A stretch of 64,000 nt of DNA from a virus. Shown piece after piece: positions 19,601 to 26,910 of the stretch. The stretch is taken from positions 1-64,000 of IMG/VR virus record IMGVR_UViG_3300025000_000090, one strand, 5' to 3'. Made by a program: the position numbers and the translations under genes. Position 1 is the first letter of the stretch; every line of letters starts with the position of its first letter. The notes below the pieces were generated by a model. It was not told where the DNA came from. It saw nothing but the letters and a program-made list of their open reading frames with translations, and did not search any database.

Positions 19601-20389
19601 AGCGCTGGTGCTACAATAAACACTGGCTCAAGTAATATAGCGATAGGTGGCTCATCTGCCGCAAACTTATCAAGCGGAACATATAATACGATTATTGGAG
19701 CAAATAGCACAGGACAGGGCGTGAATGGGAATTACAATATCGCAATAGGAAGTTCCGCCCTTGTGTATTCCAGTACAAATACATATTCAAATAATATAGC
19801 AATAGGGCAGCTCTCTGGTGGGCTGAACACTGGAGATTCAAATATATTTCTTGGTAATTACTCCGGAAGGTATGAAACTGGCGCAACGACATCATTATAT
19901 ATTGATAATTTAGATAGGACAACTGAGGCATTAGGCAAAACTAATAGTTTAATATATGGAACGTTTAATTCAACGCCGTCATCCCAACTACTTAGATTTA
20001 ACTCCAAAGTCGAGACTCCACAGTTGTCTTCTGGATATAAATCTCAGCAAATAAGAAGAGATTCTTCATCTAAAGAACTATATTATATAGATGATGCTTA
20101 TTCGGCATTAACAACCAATTCAAGCGTCTCTTGGGATGCGAGTACTGGATTAAATAAAACGTGGTCAATAAATGGGAATTATTCACTTACATTAACTAAC
20201 TTTGCAAGTGGAATGTTTGGAGTAGTTGTAGTTACTGTTACAAGTACAGCGACAATAACTATTGTTGGAAGTGGTGTTACTTTTAAAGGTAATGGAAGTT
20301 TGGTCTCACTAGCTGCTGGTGAATACAACTTGGCGTGGAATTGTATAAGTGCTACTAGAATTGATTGGAATATTGCTTTATATGTTTAA
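16616..20389 (+). CDS. Large tail fibre protein with YadA-head-like repeats
   Basis: This 1257-residue protein has a globular N-terminal domain (about 1-170), then a long Thr/Ser/Gly-rich shaft. Short motifs include NVGIGITTPLNPVHIE and NIGIGINAPISKIHIY, a GIG-P-H pattern common in fibre and adhesin shafts. Near residues 970-1110 there are repeats of the NIAIG / NTIIG / NIFLG type with SAG and SSG turns, resembling the left-handed beta-roll of YadA-like trimeric adhesins. It ends in a small beta domain (YNLAWNCISATRIDWNIALYV). It is probably a side or central fibre that contacts the host surface. Confidence 0.7.
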   Translation: MSNYFPTIAWGTICRNVLPEYITGTFQLNSFTVDVYPIDSNEPGAGSLDCAVNDYVLDYLGFPYIITAISTISEGKRLVVYDINERSISEMVIYGPYSNRIGYVYRPINGAVILSQSQLLKLDTQARDRINNFEKGVIWENRGIALYDGTKYNNITLVELGNNLATTSSLEVPWNGGLAYILGVNVAGTDNGFLIKGSNGEIVNSGYQFSTLNTLADASDTLISSTLAIKTYIDAMASGGNFLDAAIRMVIDNTFDPGASPTTGDRYILETLTIHANFGTIAGVGLHDIVEYSGSAFVVIFDASAATTPATVTVGTDKNLATNHQWTYNTTDDVWVDRGAIGNHNDLSLIDGGTTGQYFHLTSAQHTDLTDAGDSILHYHASDRDRANHTGSQLYTTITDFIETVQDTVASQIQNDSLSNMTWSYNDTTGLLTPTISVSGINYWSKSGSNLTYSTGKILIGASVDNGYTLDVTGTGKFTSSVTGVTESLSNNSTKLASTAYVKGQNYITLASLSSIATGLSYSNTTGIFSITSGYVIPTTTEQTQWDTAYTHSLNNNQAHSDYLKNNADDTTSGILTASQFITPNSTTIGGILLKDSLDRTGLLEINRKGTTTWSGIQVKYSVTALWSFMGTETQYGLYDDVNAKWSILSTKNAQTSLYYNGGVKLNTTNTGIAITGQLTSDGTGNNSFMGNVGIGITTPLNPVHIEKSDGTPQLRLSMDGSHYSTFYTNSAGGTIINTVGGGSGYIIFDIDSSEKMRILSNGNIGIGINAPISKIHIYESTTSTGIATGLTIEQSSTGDAQLQYLLTEGQRWVTGIDNSDSDSFKIGRGVDWATGVDIKISTAGAITLGSLAGYIKGTAGALSASTTIPETDLSFTDVTTNNSSTTKHGFLPKLTGVTTVYLNGNGSWTTPPDTTVAYGADNQIPFINTTNNGFEYSSVLTWDSYRLSAAYGDNLYVGSSTTGSTSATSIRNVALGVGAGVSLSGGDNNSLIGWSAGATINTGSSNIAIGGSSAANLSSGTYNTIIGANSTGQGVNGNYNIAIGSSALVYSSTNTYSNNIAIGQLSGGLNTGDSNIFLGNYSGRYETGATTSLYIDNLDRTTEALGKTNSLIYGTFNSTPSSQLLRFNSKVETPQLSSGYKSQQIRRDSSSKELYYIDDAYSALTTNSSVSWDASTGLNKTWSINGNYSLTLTNFASGMFGVVVVTVTSTATITIVGSGVTFKGNGSLVSLAAGEYNLAWNCISATRIDWNIALYV

Positions 20390-20391
20390 TT

Positions 20392-21057
20392 ATGGATAAT
20401 AGAAAGATATTTTTTGCACAAAATATAATGAATCCATCTATAACTGGTGGATATGGAAGACTATATAATTGGTATGCTATTTCAAATCCTTTATTTGCAC
20501 CTATAAATTGGAAAGTTCCATCAATTGCAGATTTCCAAACTTTATCAACGTATTTGGGTGGAAATTCTATCTCTGGAGGACATTTAAAAGAATCAGGATT
20601 GATTCATTGGAATACGCCTAATTTTGGTGCAGATAATTCAAGTGGATTTACAAGTATAGGAGCTGGAAGTAGGGATTCTTCTGGAGCATTTGTTAACTTG
20701 AAAATACAAAATGCATTGGGTGTAAAGGAAGAATATACTTCTACAACCTATCAGGCCATGACTACATCTTATCTAAATGGTTCTGTTGGTGGTTTTATTG
20801 GAGGGTTTTCCAAAAGAGTTGGTACTTCCATTAGATTAATTTACGATGTGCCAGGAATTCCAGCACCAATAATTGATGAAGATGGATATATTTATGATGT
20901 AGTCTTAATTGGTACTCAATATTGGACTGTTCAAAATTGGAAATGTACTAAATTAAATGACGGAACTCCATTGACAAACGTAACAGATGTTGGCATATGG
21001 GGGGGGTTAACAAGTGAAGGTTATTGTGCTTATGATAACTTAGAATCAAACGTATAA
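20392..21057 (+). CDS. FISUMP-domain protein, probable adhesin or fibre tip
   Basis: I start this at ATG 20392 (MDNRKIFF), 2 nt after the fibre stop; an upstream in-frame ATG would overlap the fibre gene. It has 221 residues. It shows the Fibrobacter succinogenes major paralogous domain (FISUMP) pattern: YGRLYNWYAI, WKVPSIADFQTL, GGHLKESG, and a second unit with DGYIYDVVLIGTQYWTVQNW and LNDGTPLTNVTD. FISUMP domains are known from Bacteroidota surface proteins and phage fibre tips. It directly follows the fibres, so a receptor-contact role is the natural inference. Confidence 0.7.
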   Translation: MDNRKIFFAQNIMNPSITGGYGRLYNWYAISNPLFAPINWKVPSIADFQTLSTYLGGNSISGGHLKESGLIHWNTPNFGADNSSGFTSIGAGSRDSSGAFVNLKIQNALGVKEEYTSTTYQAMTTSYLNGSVGGFIGGFSKRVGTSIRLIYDVPGIPAPIIDEDGYIYDVVLIGTQYWTVQNWKCTKLNDGTPLTNVTDVGIWGGLTSEGYCAYDNLESNV

Positions 21058-21068
21058 CAACTTTATAT

Positions 21069-21111
21069 ATAAAAAATAATTGTATGGTATTTCTTTTATA
21101 AATACATTTGT
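21069..21111 (+). promoter_or_regulatory. Bacteroides-type promoter with flanking imperfect inverted repeat, upstream of the lysis block
   Basis: The -7 box TACATTTG followed by T (21103-21111) is a perfect match; the -33 box is ATTG (21079-21082, one mismatch) with a 20-nt spacer. Arms ATAAAAAATA (21069-21078) and TATTTCTTTTAT (21088-21099; 2-nt bulge) flank a 9-nt loop ATTGTATGG that contains the -33 box. Transcription would begin about 20 nt before the ATG at 21139. Confidence 0.5.
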
Positions 21112-21138
21112 CTTTTATTAATTTTAAAACATAAAACA

Positions 21139-21315
21139 ATGGCAAAAGAAGAAAAAGTAGAAGTTAAAGAATTGACATTCCAAGAAAAACTGGAAAAGCA
21201 AATTCAAGGTTTAGAAAAGGAACTAAAACAAACTGAACTTCATTATAATCAGATTGTTGGAGCTTTAAACACGACCAAAGGTATGCTAGAAGAGTATAAA
21301 AAACATAAAGAATGA
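21139..21315 (+). CDS. Small coiled-coil protein (58 aa)
   Basis: A 58-residue ORF, MAKEEKVEVKELTFQE onward, is almost entirely charged heptad-like helix (LEKQIQGLEKELKQTELHY) and likely a coiled coil. It is the first gene after the promoter at 21069-21111 and its stop overlaps the next start as ATGA. The role is unknown; small coiled coils here could be chaperones or lysis regulators. Confidence 0.65.
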   Translation: MAKEEKVEVKELTFQEKLEKQIQGLEKELKQTELHYNQIVGALNTTKGMLEEYKKHKE

Positions 21316-21620
21316 GTACACAACTTGTAACAAGACAACAATTTGAATATAGTGTAGTTGCTACTTTTAGTGATTATGCTAATGTTATTGCAAATAGACT
21401 TATGCTTACGGAAGTTTCTGAACAGGAACTCCGTAAGTTTAAAACTATTAATATATGTCAATTAGCCATTACTGATTATTTTAGTAGATATGTTGGAGAA
21501 GTACCACCTACAGATGATGATAATGGATTAACAAAAGATGAAATAGAAAATATGGTACAGCTTTATAATACATTGGCTGATACTAATTTCTGGTATGAAT
21601 TCCCAGAAGATGAAATTTGA
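21312..21620 (+). CDS. Small acidic protein, function unknown (102 aa)
   Basis: The 102-residue acidic, mostly helical protein starts inside the previous stop (ATGA) and is followed by the decayed holin-like gene and the muramidase. The C-terminus is rich in aromatic and acidic residues (TNFWYEFPEDEI). I recognise no family. Its coupling to the coiled-coil gene suggests the two products act together. Confidence 0.55.
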   Translation: MSTQLVTRQQFEYSVVATFSDYANVIANRLMLTEVSEQELRKFKTINICQLAITDYFSRYVGEVPPTDDDNGLTKDEIENMVQLYNTLADTNFWYEFPEDEI

Positions 21621-21625
21621 ATGTT

Positions 21626-21850
21626 ATGAAAAAGTTCTTTAAAAAAACTAATTAGTGGTAGCGATGAAGTTTAATCAAAAAGATTCTTTGGTGCACTGAT
21701 ATTTTTGTCTGCAATAGAAATAAGTCATATTACAATTCTTGGTAAATATGAAAATTTGTATTAAACAAACTTGAATTAATTAATTCAATGCATTTAGCTG
21801 GTTCATTTTTACTTAGAATTTCTTTAGTCGAACTATTTAAACCAAAATAA
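21626..21850 (+). pseudogene. Decayed holin-like gene
   Basis: The segment from ATG 21626 to TAA 21848-21850 is exactly 75 codons but is not one open frame. Frame 1 gives MKKFFKK; a one-base shift in an A-run (21641-21647) moves to LISGSDEV-stop-SKRFFGALIFLSA and on to a second TAA. The opposite shift near 21775 restores the frame for NSMHLAGSFLLRISLVELFKPK, then stop. The pieces resemble small Bacteroidota-phage holins, which begin MKKFL..LISESDEVSSKR, carry two membrane segments and end EKFAPK-like. It sits just before the muramidase, where a holin is expected. The two frameshifts compensate, so the length is unchanged; the two internal TAA codons remain. Confidence 0.6.
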
Positions 21851-21851
21851 A

Positions 21852-22373
21852 ATGGCTGATATTAATTTGTTAATACCAAAAATACTTTTAGCAGAAGGTG
21901 ACTATAATGAAGTCAAGAATGATCTTGGTGGTACTACCAATAAAGGTATCACAATAGCTACGTGGAAGGCTAATGGTTGGGATAAAGATTATGATGATGA
22001 TGTTGATAAAGAGGATCTTAAACTCATTACAATAGATGATTTTAAAATTATATTTAGAAAGTTCTATTGGGATAAGTTTAAAGCAGATGAAATAATTGAT
22101 CAATCAGTAGCAGAGATATTAGTTGATTGGATATACAATTCGGGCCCTGTAGCAATTCATAAATTGCAAATTATAGTTGGCGTTACCGAAGATGGAGTTG
22201 TTGGCCCAAACACACTTAAAATGATTAATAATACAAATCCAAAGATATTATTTGATAGGATATGGGCAACTAGATATAAATTCTATCATACAATAGTTGA
22301 AAAAAATCCAACTCAAGAGAAGTTCTTAAAGGGCTGGTTAAAAAGACTTGGTGAAATACGATTTAAAAAATGA
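21852..22373 (+). CDS. Endolysin, GH108 N-acetylmuramidase with peptidoglycan-binding domain
   Basis: The 173-residue protein degrades the host cell wall at lysis by cleaving the N-acetylmuramic acid to N-acetylglucosamine bond. The N-terminal catalytic signature LAEGDYNEVKNDLGGTTNKG fits the GH108 family, with the Glu of AEGD as the expected catalytic acid. IAEILVDWIYNSGP-like sequence (about residue 85-100) and the C-terminal VTEDGVVGPNTLKMIN segment match the associated peptidoglycan-binding domain. The length is normal for the family. There is no signal peptide, so release would need a holin; the obvious upstream candidate is decayed. The stop overlaps the next start as ATGA. Confidence 0.88.
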   Translation: MADINLLIPKILLAEGDYNEVKNDLGGTTNKGITIATWKANGWDKDYDDDVDKEDLKLITIDDFKIIFRKFYWDKFKADEIIDQSVAEILVDWIYNSGPVAIHKLQIIVGVTEDGVVGPNTLKMINNTNPKILFDRIWATRYKFYHTIVEKNPTQEKFLKGWLKRLGEIRFKK

Positions 22374-22900
22374 AAATTACAAAAAGAATTATTTACATTC
22401 TATCAATTATTTTATTAGGATTTCTATTATGGATGAAGCCTAATGGTGGAATTATAATAGAGAAGATTCCTGGAGACACTGTTTATACAACAGTAACAAT
22501 TGATTCTTTGATACCATATGATACAACAATATACGATACTGATACACTATGGCTTCCGGGTGACACTGTAGGTATCCATGATACTGTATTTATATATAAT
22601 GATTACTTTAAAATGTATAATTACAAAGTAGATACAACCATTTCCGAAGTAAACATAATGGCAAATTCACAAATAACACAAAATAGATTATATAAACAAA
22701 CTTTTGATATAAAGAATAACAGGCAAACTACTATTGTAAATGTACCAAGGAATCAATTTGGCGTAGGTGGAGTAATTGGACTTAATCTCGCTGCTCCAGT
22801 ATTAACTTATCAATTCAAGAATAATGAAGTTGGTTTAGGTTATAACTTTGTAAATAAAGGACTTGTATTACAATATCAATATAAATTTAGTATAAAATGA
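22370..22900 (+). CDS. Membrane-anchored periplasmic protein, spanin candidate
   Basis: The 176-residue protein has a basic N-terminus and one hydrophobic segment (RIIYILSIILLGFLLWM), then a periplasmic part with repeated Asp-Thr pairs (PGDTVYTTV, DTTIYDTDTLWLPGDTV) and a beta-rich C-terminal half (FGVGGVIGLNLAAPVL). It overlaps the muramidase gene by ATGA and the next gene by ATGA. Bacteroides phages often carry such an anchored protein beside the endolysin. A spanin-like role in outer-membrane disruption is plausible but unproven. Confidence 0.5.
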   Translation: MKITKRIIYILSIILLGFLLWMKPNGGIIIEKIPGDTVYTTVTIDSLIPYDTTIYDTDTLWLPGDTVGIHDTVFIYNDYFKMYNYKVDTTISEVNIMANSQITQNRLYKQTFDIKNNRQTTIVNVPRNQFGVGGVIGLNLAAPVLTYQFKNNEVGLGYNFVNKGLVLQYQYKFSIK

Positions 22901-23601
22901 TTACATTTAATGAGTTGTCTTACAGAATATTCAACACTATTAAACCAAAAATTTCGGATGACGAGTCTATAGACATCTTAGATATCCAATATGATATTGA
23001 GAATACTAGAGCTATGCTAATTAAACAAAGATATAGCAATAAATTTAAGACTTCAATATCTGAGTCATTAATTCAACATATCCCAAAGCTAGAAATAGAA
23101 AATGTCAATGCATCTAATTTGTATCCAGACATCCCATCTGATAAGGTTTTAATGAAGACTAAGCTGAAGGTTCCAAATATGATTGAGAAAACATCAGGAG
23201 TGCCTTTAATTCAAAGGATAAGTTCTTCTACCATACTTAGTAAGAATTTTACATTTGTAACTCCACAACAGGCTATATATAGTGGTAATGGTAAATTTAA
23301 TCAGAATAATATCTTCTGTTTTATTGAAGATGGATATATTTACTTAATTACAAAAAGGTTGATTAATAAGGGAATTAAGTATATGGATTTATATGCAGTA
23401 TTTGCAAGACCAACTCAAGTATTTACTTTCTTAAATACAAATAATGGTACAGCTCTTGATAACAATAGTCCATATCCACTTAATCAGGATATAGAGATGG
23501 AACTTTCGAGTATTATAATTAAAGAGAGAATTGGCATTGAGTCAAAGCAACCCATTGATGATGTTAATGATTCTAGTGATACTCCTAAACAATTAAAATA
23601 A
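22897..23601 (+). CDS. Collar/tail-tube ring protein candidate
   Basis: This 234-residue protein is coupled by ATGA to the membrane protein before it and by TAATG to the next gene. It has an alpha-helical start (FNELSYRIFNTIKP..., DILDIQYDIENTRAMLIKQRYS) and a beta-rich rest, a plan seen in crAss-like tail ring subunits encoded between the lysis and stabilisation genes. The C-terminal tail (DDVNDSSDTPKQLK) looks disordered. The role is inferred from order and fold impression. Confidence 0.5.
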   Translation: MITFNELSYRIFNTIKPKISDDESIDILDIQYDIENTRAMLIKQRYSNKFKTSISESLIQHIPKLEIENVNASNLYPDIPSDKVLMKTKLKVPNMIEKTSGVPLIQRISSSTILSKNFTFVTPQQAIYSGNGKFNQNNIFCFIEDGYIYLITKRLINKGIKYMDLYAVFARPTQVFTFLNTNNGTALDNNSPYPLNQDIEMELSSIIIKERIGIESKQPIDDVNDSSDTPKQLK

Positions 23602-24128
23602 TGGCATACAAAAGAGGAGTTGGTAAGAATAATTCAGATTTTGGTATTAAGGATTTATATAAAGAATATAAGTCCACGTCAAAGAATCCAATTGATTTTA
23701 AAACCTATTCAATATTTTTAAAAGAATATAATGATAGGATAATAAATGGGATTATATATGAGAATATTGAATATAAGGCTCCTTACAGACTTGGTTATTT
23801 TAGGATTCAAAGGAGGAGATTGACTCCTTTTGTTATTAATGGTGAAATAAAAAAGAGCCATATATTACCTGATTGGAAAAAAACTCTTGATTATTGGCAT
23901 AAACAATATCCAGGGAAAACTGATGAAGAATTAAAACTTATTAAGGATAAAAAGATACTTGTATATTTAAATGAACATACAAATGGTTATAGTGTAAGAT
24001 TTCTTTGGGATAAAAGCACATCTAACATTAAAAATCAAAATGTTTATATATTTAAGATAACAAGGACTGCTAAAGAAAATATAGCCAAATTCATTAAGAA
24101 GAATGGAATAATTGAATACTTTGATTAA
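23601..24128 (+). CDS. Conserved crAss-like structural protein (small basic)
   Basis: The 175-residue basic protein begins with KNNSDFGIKDLYKEYK and contains YRLGYFRIQRRRLTPFVINGE. Proteins with this start and an Arg-rich centre recur next to the ring protein in crAss-like late operons, as far as I recall. The basic central region could contact DNA or RNA at the portal/tail junction. The molecular function is not known to me. Confidence 0.5.
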   Translation: MAYKRGVGKNNSDFGIKDLYKEYKSTSKNPIDFKTYSIFLKEYNDRIINGIIYENIEYKAPYRLGYFRIQRRRLTPFVINGEIKKSHILPDWKKTLDYWHKQYPGKTDEELKLIKDKKILVYLNEHTNGYSVRFLWDKSTSNIKNQNVYIFKITRTAKENIAKFIKKNGIIEYFD

Positions 24129-24143
24129 ATAAAAAAATATAAT

Positions 24144-24518
24144 ATGATAATAAAGACACCAAACAATGGAATAGCAAAATATAATTTTCCAAATATAGTT
24201 AAAAATGATGATTATGGTGGTGCATCTTTTACAATTACAGACTCTAAAACTGGATTAGCTATTGATATAACTAATGTTATTATAAAGATTGAGTTTAAAC
24301 TTACATCTAGTTCTCCAGTAGCACTTACGTATTCAACTACTAATGGATTAATTCTAATAACTGATGCGATCAATGGAGTATTTCAAATAATAAGTAATCA
24401 GGTATCTATAGATGCCGGAAGATACTTATATGATTGTGAGTTTACATATCCTAATGGTAGAGTAAAAACTTATTTTAGCGGAACTTGGGTAATAATTCAA
24501 GATATAACAAATGGATGA
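24144..24518 (+). CDS. Baseplate/tail beta-sandwich protein (BppU-like N-domain)
   Basis: This 124-residue protein has the pattern of small phage tail beta-sandwich domains: NDDYGGASFTITDSKTGLAID, then Lys/Val strands, RYLYDCEFTYPNGRVKTYFSGTW and DIT at the end. Similar domains start BppU-type upper-baseplate proteins and often precede receptor-binding proteins. It overlaps the following gene by 8 nt, so it likely tethers the receptor-binding product encoded there. Confidence 0.55.
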   Translation: MIIKTPNNGIAKYNFPNIVKNDDYGGASFTITDSKTGLAIDITNVIIKIEFKLTSSSPVALTYSTTNGLILITDAINGVFQIISNQVSIDAGRYLYDCEFTYPNGRVKTYFSGTWVIIQDITNG

Positions 24519-25785
24519 TATAAGGTTAGTTGTTGATGAGGAGCTTGACGATGTCATAATAGAAGTCGAACCTTTATATAAAGTGACTGTATCAAAGACT
24601 GGTAATGGAACTATATTCCCAGATGGAGAAGGTGATTTTTATTATAGTGAAAATGAAATAAGTAATATTTTTGCACTACCAGATGCTGGATATATCTTTG
24701 AAGACATTTCAGTTAATGGAACTGGAACTATAACAAATCCGTTAGCTTTTAATGTTTTAAAGCCTTATGACCTAACTGTAAACTTTATTTCATTAGGCGG
24801 AATCTTAATTCCACAAATAAAAGTATTCGATTCATCCCCAGTTTTAAAAGGAAATAAATATTATTTTGGTGACCACTCCACAAAAGATAACGATGTTTTG
24901 GTTAAAAACATAATGGTTGGCACTTTTTCGCAGACGGCATATGTTAACACTAACATGTATATTTTAGGACAAACCCCAATCAATTTTAAAATTAGCTATG
25001 AGCCAGCAAATGTGGCACTAACCAAATATTTATTGGTTTCAAAAACAGGATTAGCTGGATCAAAAGGCATTTTTGTTAACATAACAAATCTTTGGGCTTT
25101 AAATATTACTATATCAAATGGGACATCTCAACAAACCATTATTGTATGTGATTTACAAAGTGTTGTTAACCATGATATTGAAATAGATTGGAACGGGTTG
25201 GCTGGAAGTACAATTACTGTAACAGTAAATGGGGTTATTTATACATTTACGGCATTATACGAGTGGGTAGGAAATTCGGCAACCTTAGCTACTATAGGAT
25301 TCACATCAGGAAGTTGTGAAGGTAAAGTTTCTCATTCTAAATTGTTAAATGGAGCTAACTATTTTGAATATGTATTTAATCATGGTCAAGGTTCTGTTAT
25401 ATATAATATTTTAGGTGGAGCAAATGGCACACTGACCGGAGCTGTATTATCAACATTTTGGGGATCAACTTCTGATTATGCAGTTCCTTTTGATTTGACA
25501 TTAGGTGCGACTCTATATCAAAATAATTCAGACCAAACAATAATGTCGATATGTTTTGACACATCTCAAGCAATTGCAGGATTCTTGCGATTAGAATGGT
25601 TGTTGGCAGGAAGCGGTATTTTAAGAGGGTTGTCAAATAAATATAATATCCCTATTTCAATATCAGGAATGTCGGCAGGTGATTACAATGAAGCCGGATT
25701 AAGGGCTTTGGTTGAAAGTGATTACATAAATAAAACAGAAGGTGAAAACACGATTAGTCTGTTGGAAGGGATGGTGTTGGAATGA
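24511..25785 (+). CDS. Putative receptor-binding/tail-tip protein with an N-terminal beta-repeat
   Basis: The 424-residue protein has an N-terminal Asp/Glu-rich lead (DIRLVVDEELDDVIIEVEP) followed by a bacterial-repeat-type domain (YKVTVSKTGNGTIFPDGEG ... AGYIFEDISVNG) common in cell-surface proteins. A lectin-like beta-sandwich region (about 105-290) follows, then a C-terminal domain with ISISGMSAGDYNEAGLRALV. The region from about 24900 uses more CGG, GGG, TTG and GCG codons than the surrounding genes, which suggests recent acquisition. Its neighbours (beta-sandwich tether before, small protein after) make a host-range cassette likely. Confidence 0.5.
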   Translation: MDDIRLVVDEELDDVIIEVEPLYKVTVSKTGNGTIFPDGEGDFYYSENEISNIFALPDAGYIFEDISVNGTGTITNPLAFNVLKPYDLTVNFISLGGILIPQIKVFDSSPVLKGNKYYFGDHSTKDNDVLVKNIMVGTFSQTAYVNTNMYILGQTPINFKISYEPANVALTKYLLVSKTGLAGSKGIFVNITNLWALNITISNGTSQQTIIVCDLQSVVNHDIEIDWNGLAGSTITVTVNGVIYTFTALYEWVGNSATLATIGFTSGSCEGKVSHSKLLNGANYFEYVFNHGQGSVIYNILGGANGTLTGAVLSTFWGSTSDYAVPFDLTLGATLYQNNSDQTIMSICFDTSQAIAGFLRLEWLLAGSGILRGLSNKYNIPISISGMSAGDYNEAGLRALVESDYINKTEGENTISLLEGMVLE

Positions 25786-26093
25786 TGTATTATGTAATAT
25801 TACCTTCTGAAATGTTGGATGTTGTTTTGCCGGAAGCCGTGAAAAAGTATGCAAACTACGACAAAGATTATACACTACGTGAAGTTGCTTTTATTTGCAG
25901 TGAGTTAAAGGATGGAAATTGGTTGGTAAGCTGCAAATTATCTAATTATCAATACATAAAAAATCATTGTGTACTAGAAGAAATGAGCGAAATGGAGATA
26001 ACGATGGCTAAACAGTTTTACGGTGAAGAAAACCTATTAATAGAGGAACAAATACTAGGATTACAATATAAGAATTTAGAAGAAATAATATAA
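25782..26093 (+). CDS. Small protein coupled to the receptor-binding gene (103 aa)
   Basis: The 103-residue protein starts in the last codons of the preceding gene (ATGATG overlap) and shares its slightly higher GC and different codon use. It contains EAVKKYANYDKDYTLREVAF and ends with acidic/hydrophobic helices. I recognise no family. Tight coupling suggests an assembly factor or partner for the putative receptor-binding protein, acquired with it. Confidence 0.5.
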   Translation: MMYYVILPSEMLDVVLPEAVKKYANYDKDYTLREVAFICSELKDGNWLVSCKLSNYQYIKNHCVLEEMSEMEITMAKQFYGEENLLIEEQILGLQYKNLEEII

Positions 26094-26103
26094 GATATAG
26101 GAT

Positions 26104-26910
26104 ATGTCAGTAAAAGGTAAATATACATCATTACATGATGTCATTGAAAGAATACATAGATCTGGTATAAGTGATTTTACCGAAGAAGAAGCTAAGGAAT
26201 GGACTTGGGAAGTATTATCATTAATAGGAGTTCCTTCTTTCTTGGTAAACAAAGTTGCGATTCTGCTTGTTGAGAATGCTAGGACTACAATGCCTTATGA
26301 TTTAGCAGATTTTTCTGAAGGCGGAATAAGAGAATTTTATACAAAAACTACATTAATAAAAGAAAGTGATACTTTTTTCAATCCAGACAATGTTGGTAAT
26401 TTAGATGCAACGGTTCAGTTTAACTTTGAAGCACCATCAGTTGTATTTATTGACGGTATTCAAGTAGATGAAGGTGATGGGTTCATTACCGCCGTACCAA
26501 AACAATTTTATGAAAGACAAGAATATACTTATAGAATAAACAATAACTTTATTGAAACTGGATTTAAAACTGGAGTTATTGAGATGGCTTATAAAACATT
26601 TCCAGTTGATAATGAGAATAATCCGATGATAGATGATGATGCTAAAGTGATTAGGGCAGTTGTTGCTTATATCTCAAAAAAAGTAATCACTAGGATGTGG
26701 CTAAGGGATGAAGTTGAAAAACAAAAGAAAGAATATTTTGACCAAGAATATTCATTTGCAATTGCTTCAGCAAGAAGTAATTCTAGTTTAGGTTCCATTG
26801 ATGATTGGGAAGTTATTAGAGCTAGGATGAATAGAATTTATAGAGATCCAAATATGCATAAAACTGGATTCAAGGGATATGGTTACAGTGAATCAATTAA
26901 TTTGCAATAA
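26104..26910 (+). CDS. Head-tail adaptor/ring protein candidate
   Basis: The 268-residue protein is encoded directly before the stabilisation protein and is coupled to it by TAATG. Its central part (YDLADFSEGGIREFYTKTTL, VVFIDGIQVDEGDGFITAVP) is beta-rich; the C-terminal part is helical, with KKVITRMWLRDEVEKQKKEYF and a closing segment GFKGYGYSESINLQ. In crAss-like phages this position holds a tail ring protein. No catalytic motif is visible. Confidence 0.5.
   Translation: MSVKGKYTSLHDVIERIHRSGISDFTEEEAKEWTWEVLSLIGVPSFLVNKVAILLVENARTTMPYDLADFSEGGIREFYTKTTLIKESDTFFNPDNVGNLDATVQFNFEAPSVVFIDGIQVDEGDGFITAVPKQFYERQEYTYRINNNFIETGFKTGVIEMAYKTFPVDNENNPMIDDDAKVIRAVVAYISKKVITRMWLRDEVEKQKKEYFDQEYSFAIASARSNSSLGSIDDWEVIRARMNRIYRDPNMHKTGFKGYGYSESINLQ

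Noticed and set aside
21675-21708. TATTTTTGT at 21700-21708 as a promoter for the muramidase
   Set aside because: The -7 box is perfect but no TTTG-like -33 box lies 19-21 nt upstream, and it falls inside the decayed holin-like gene.
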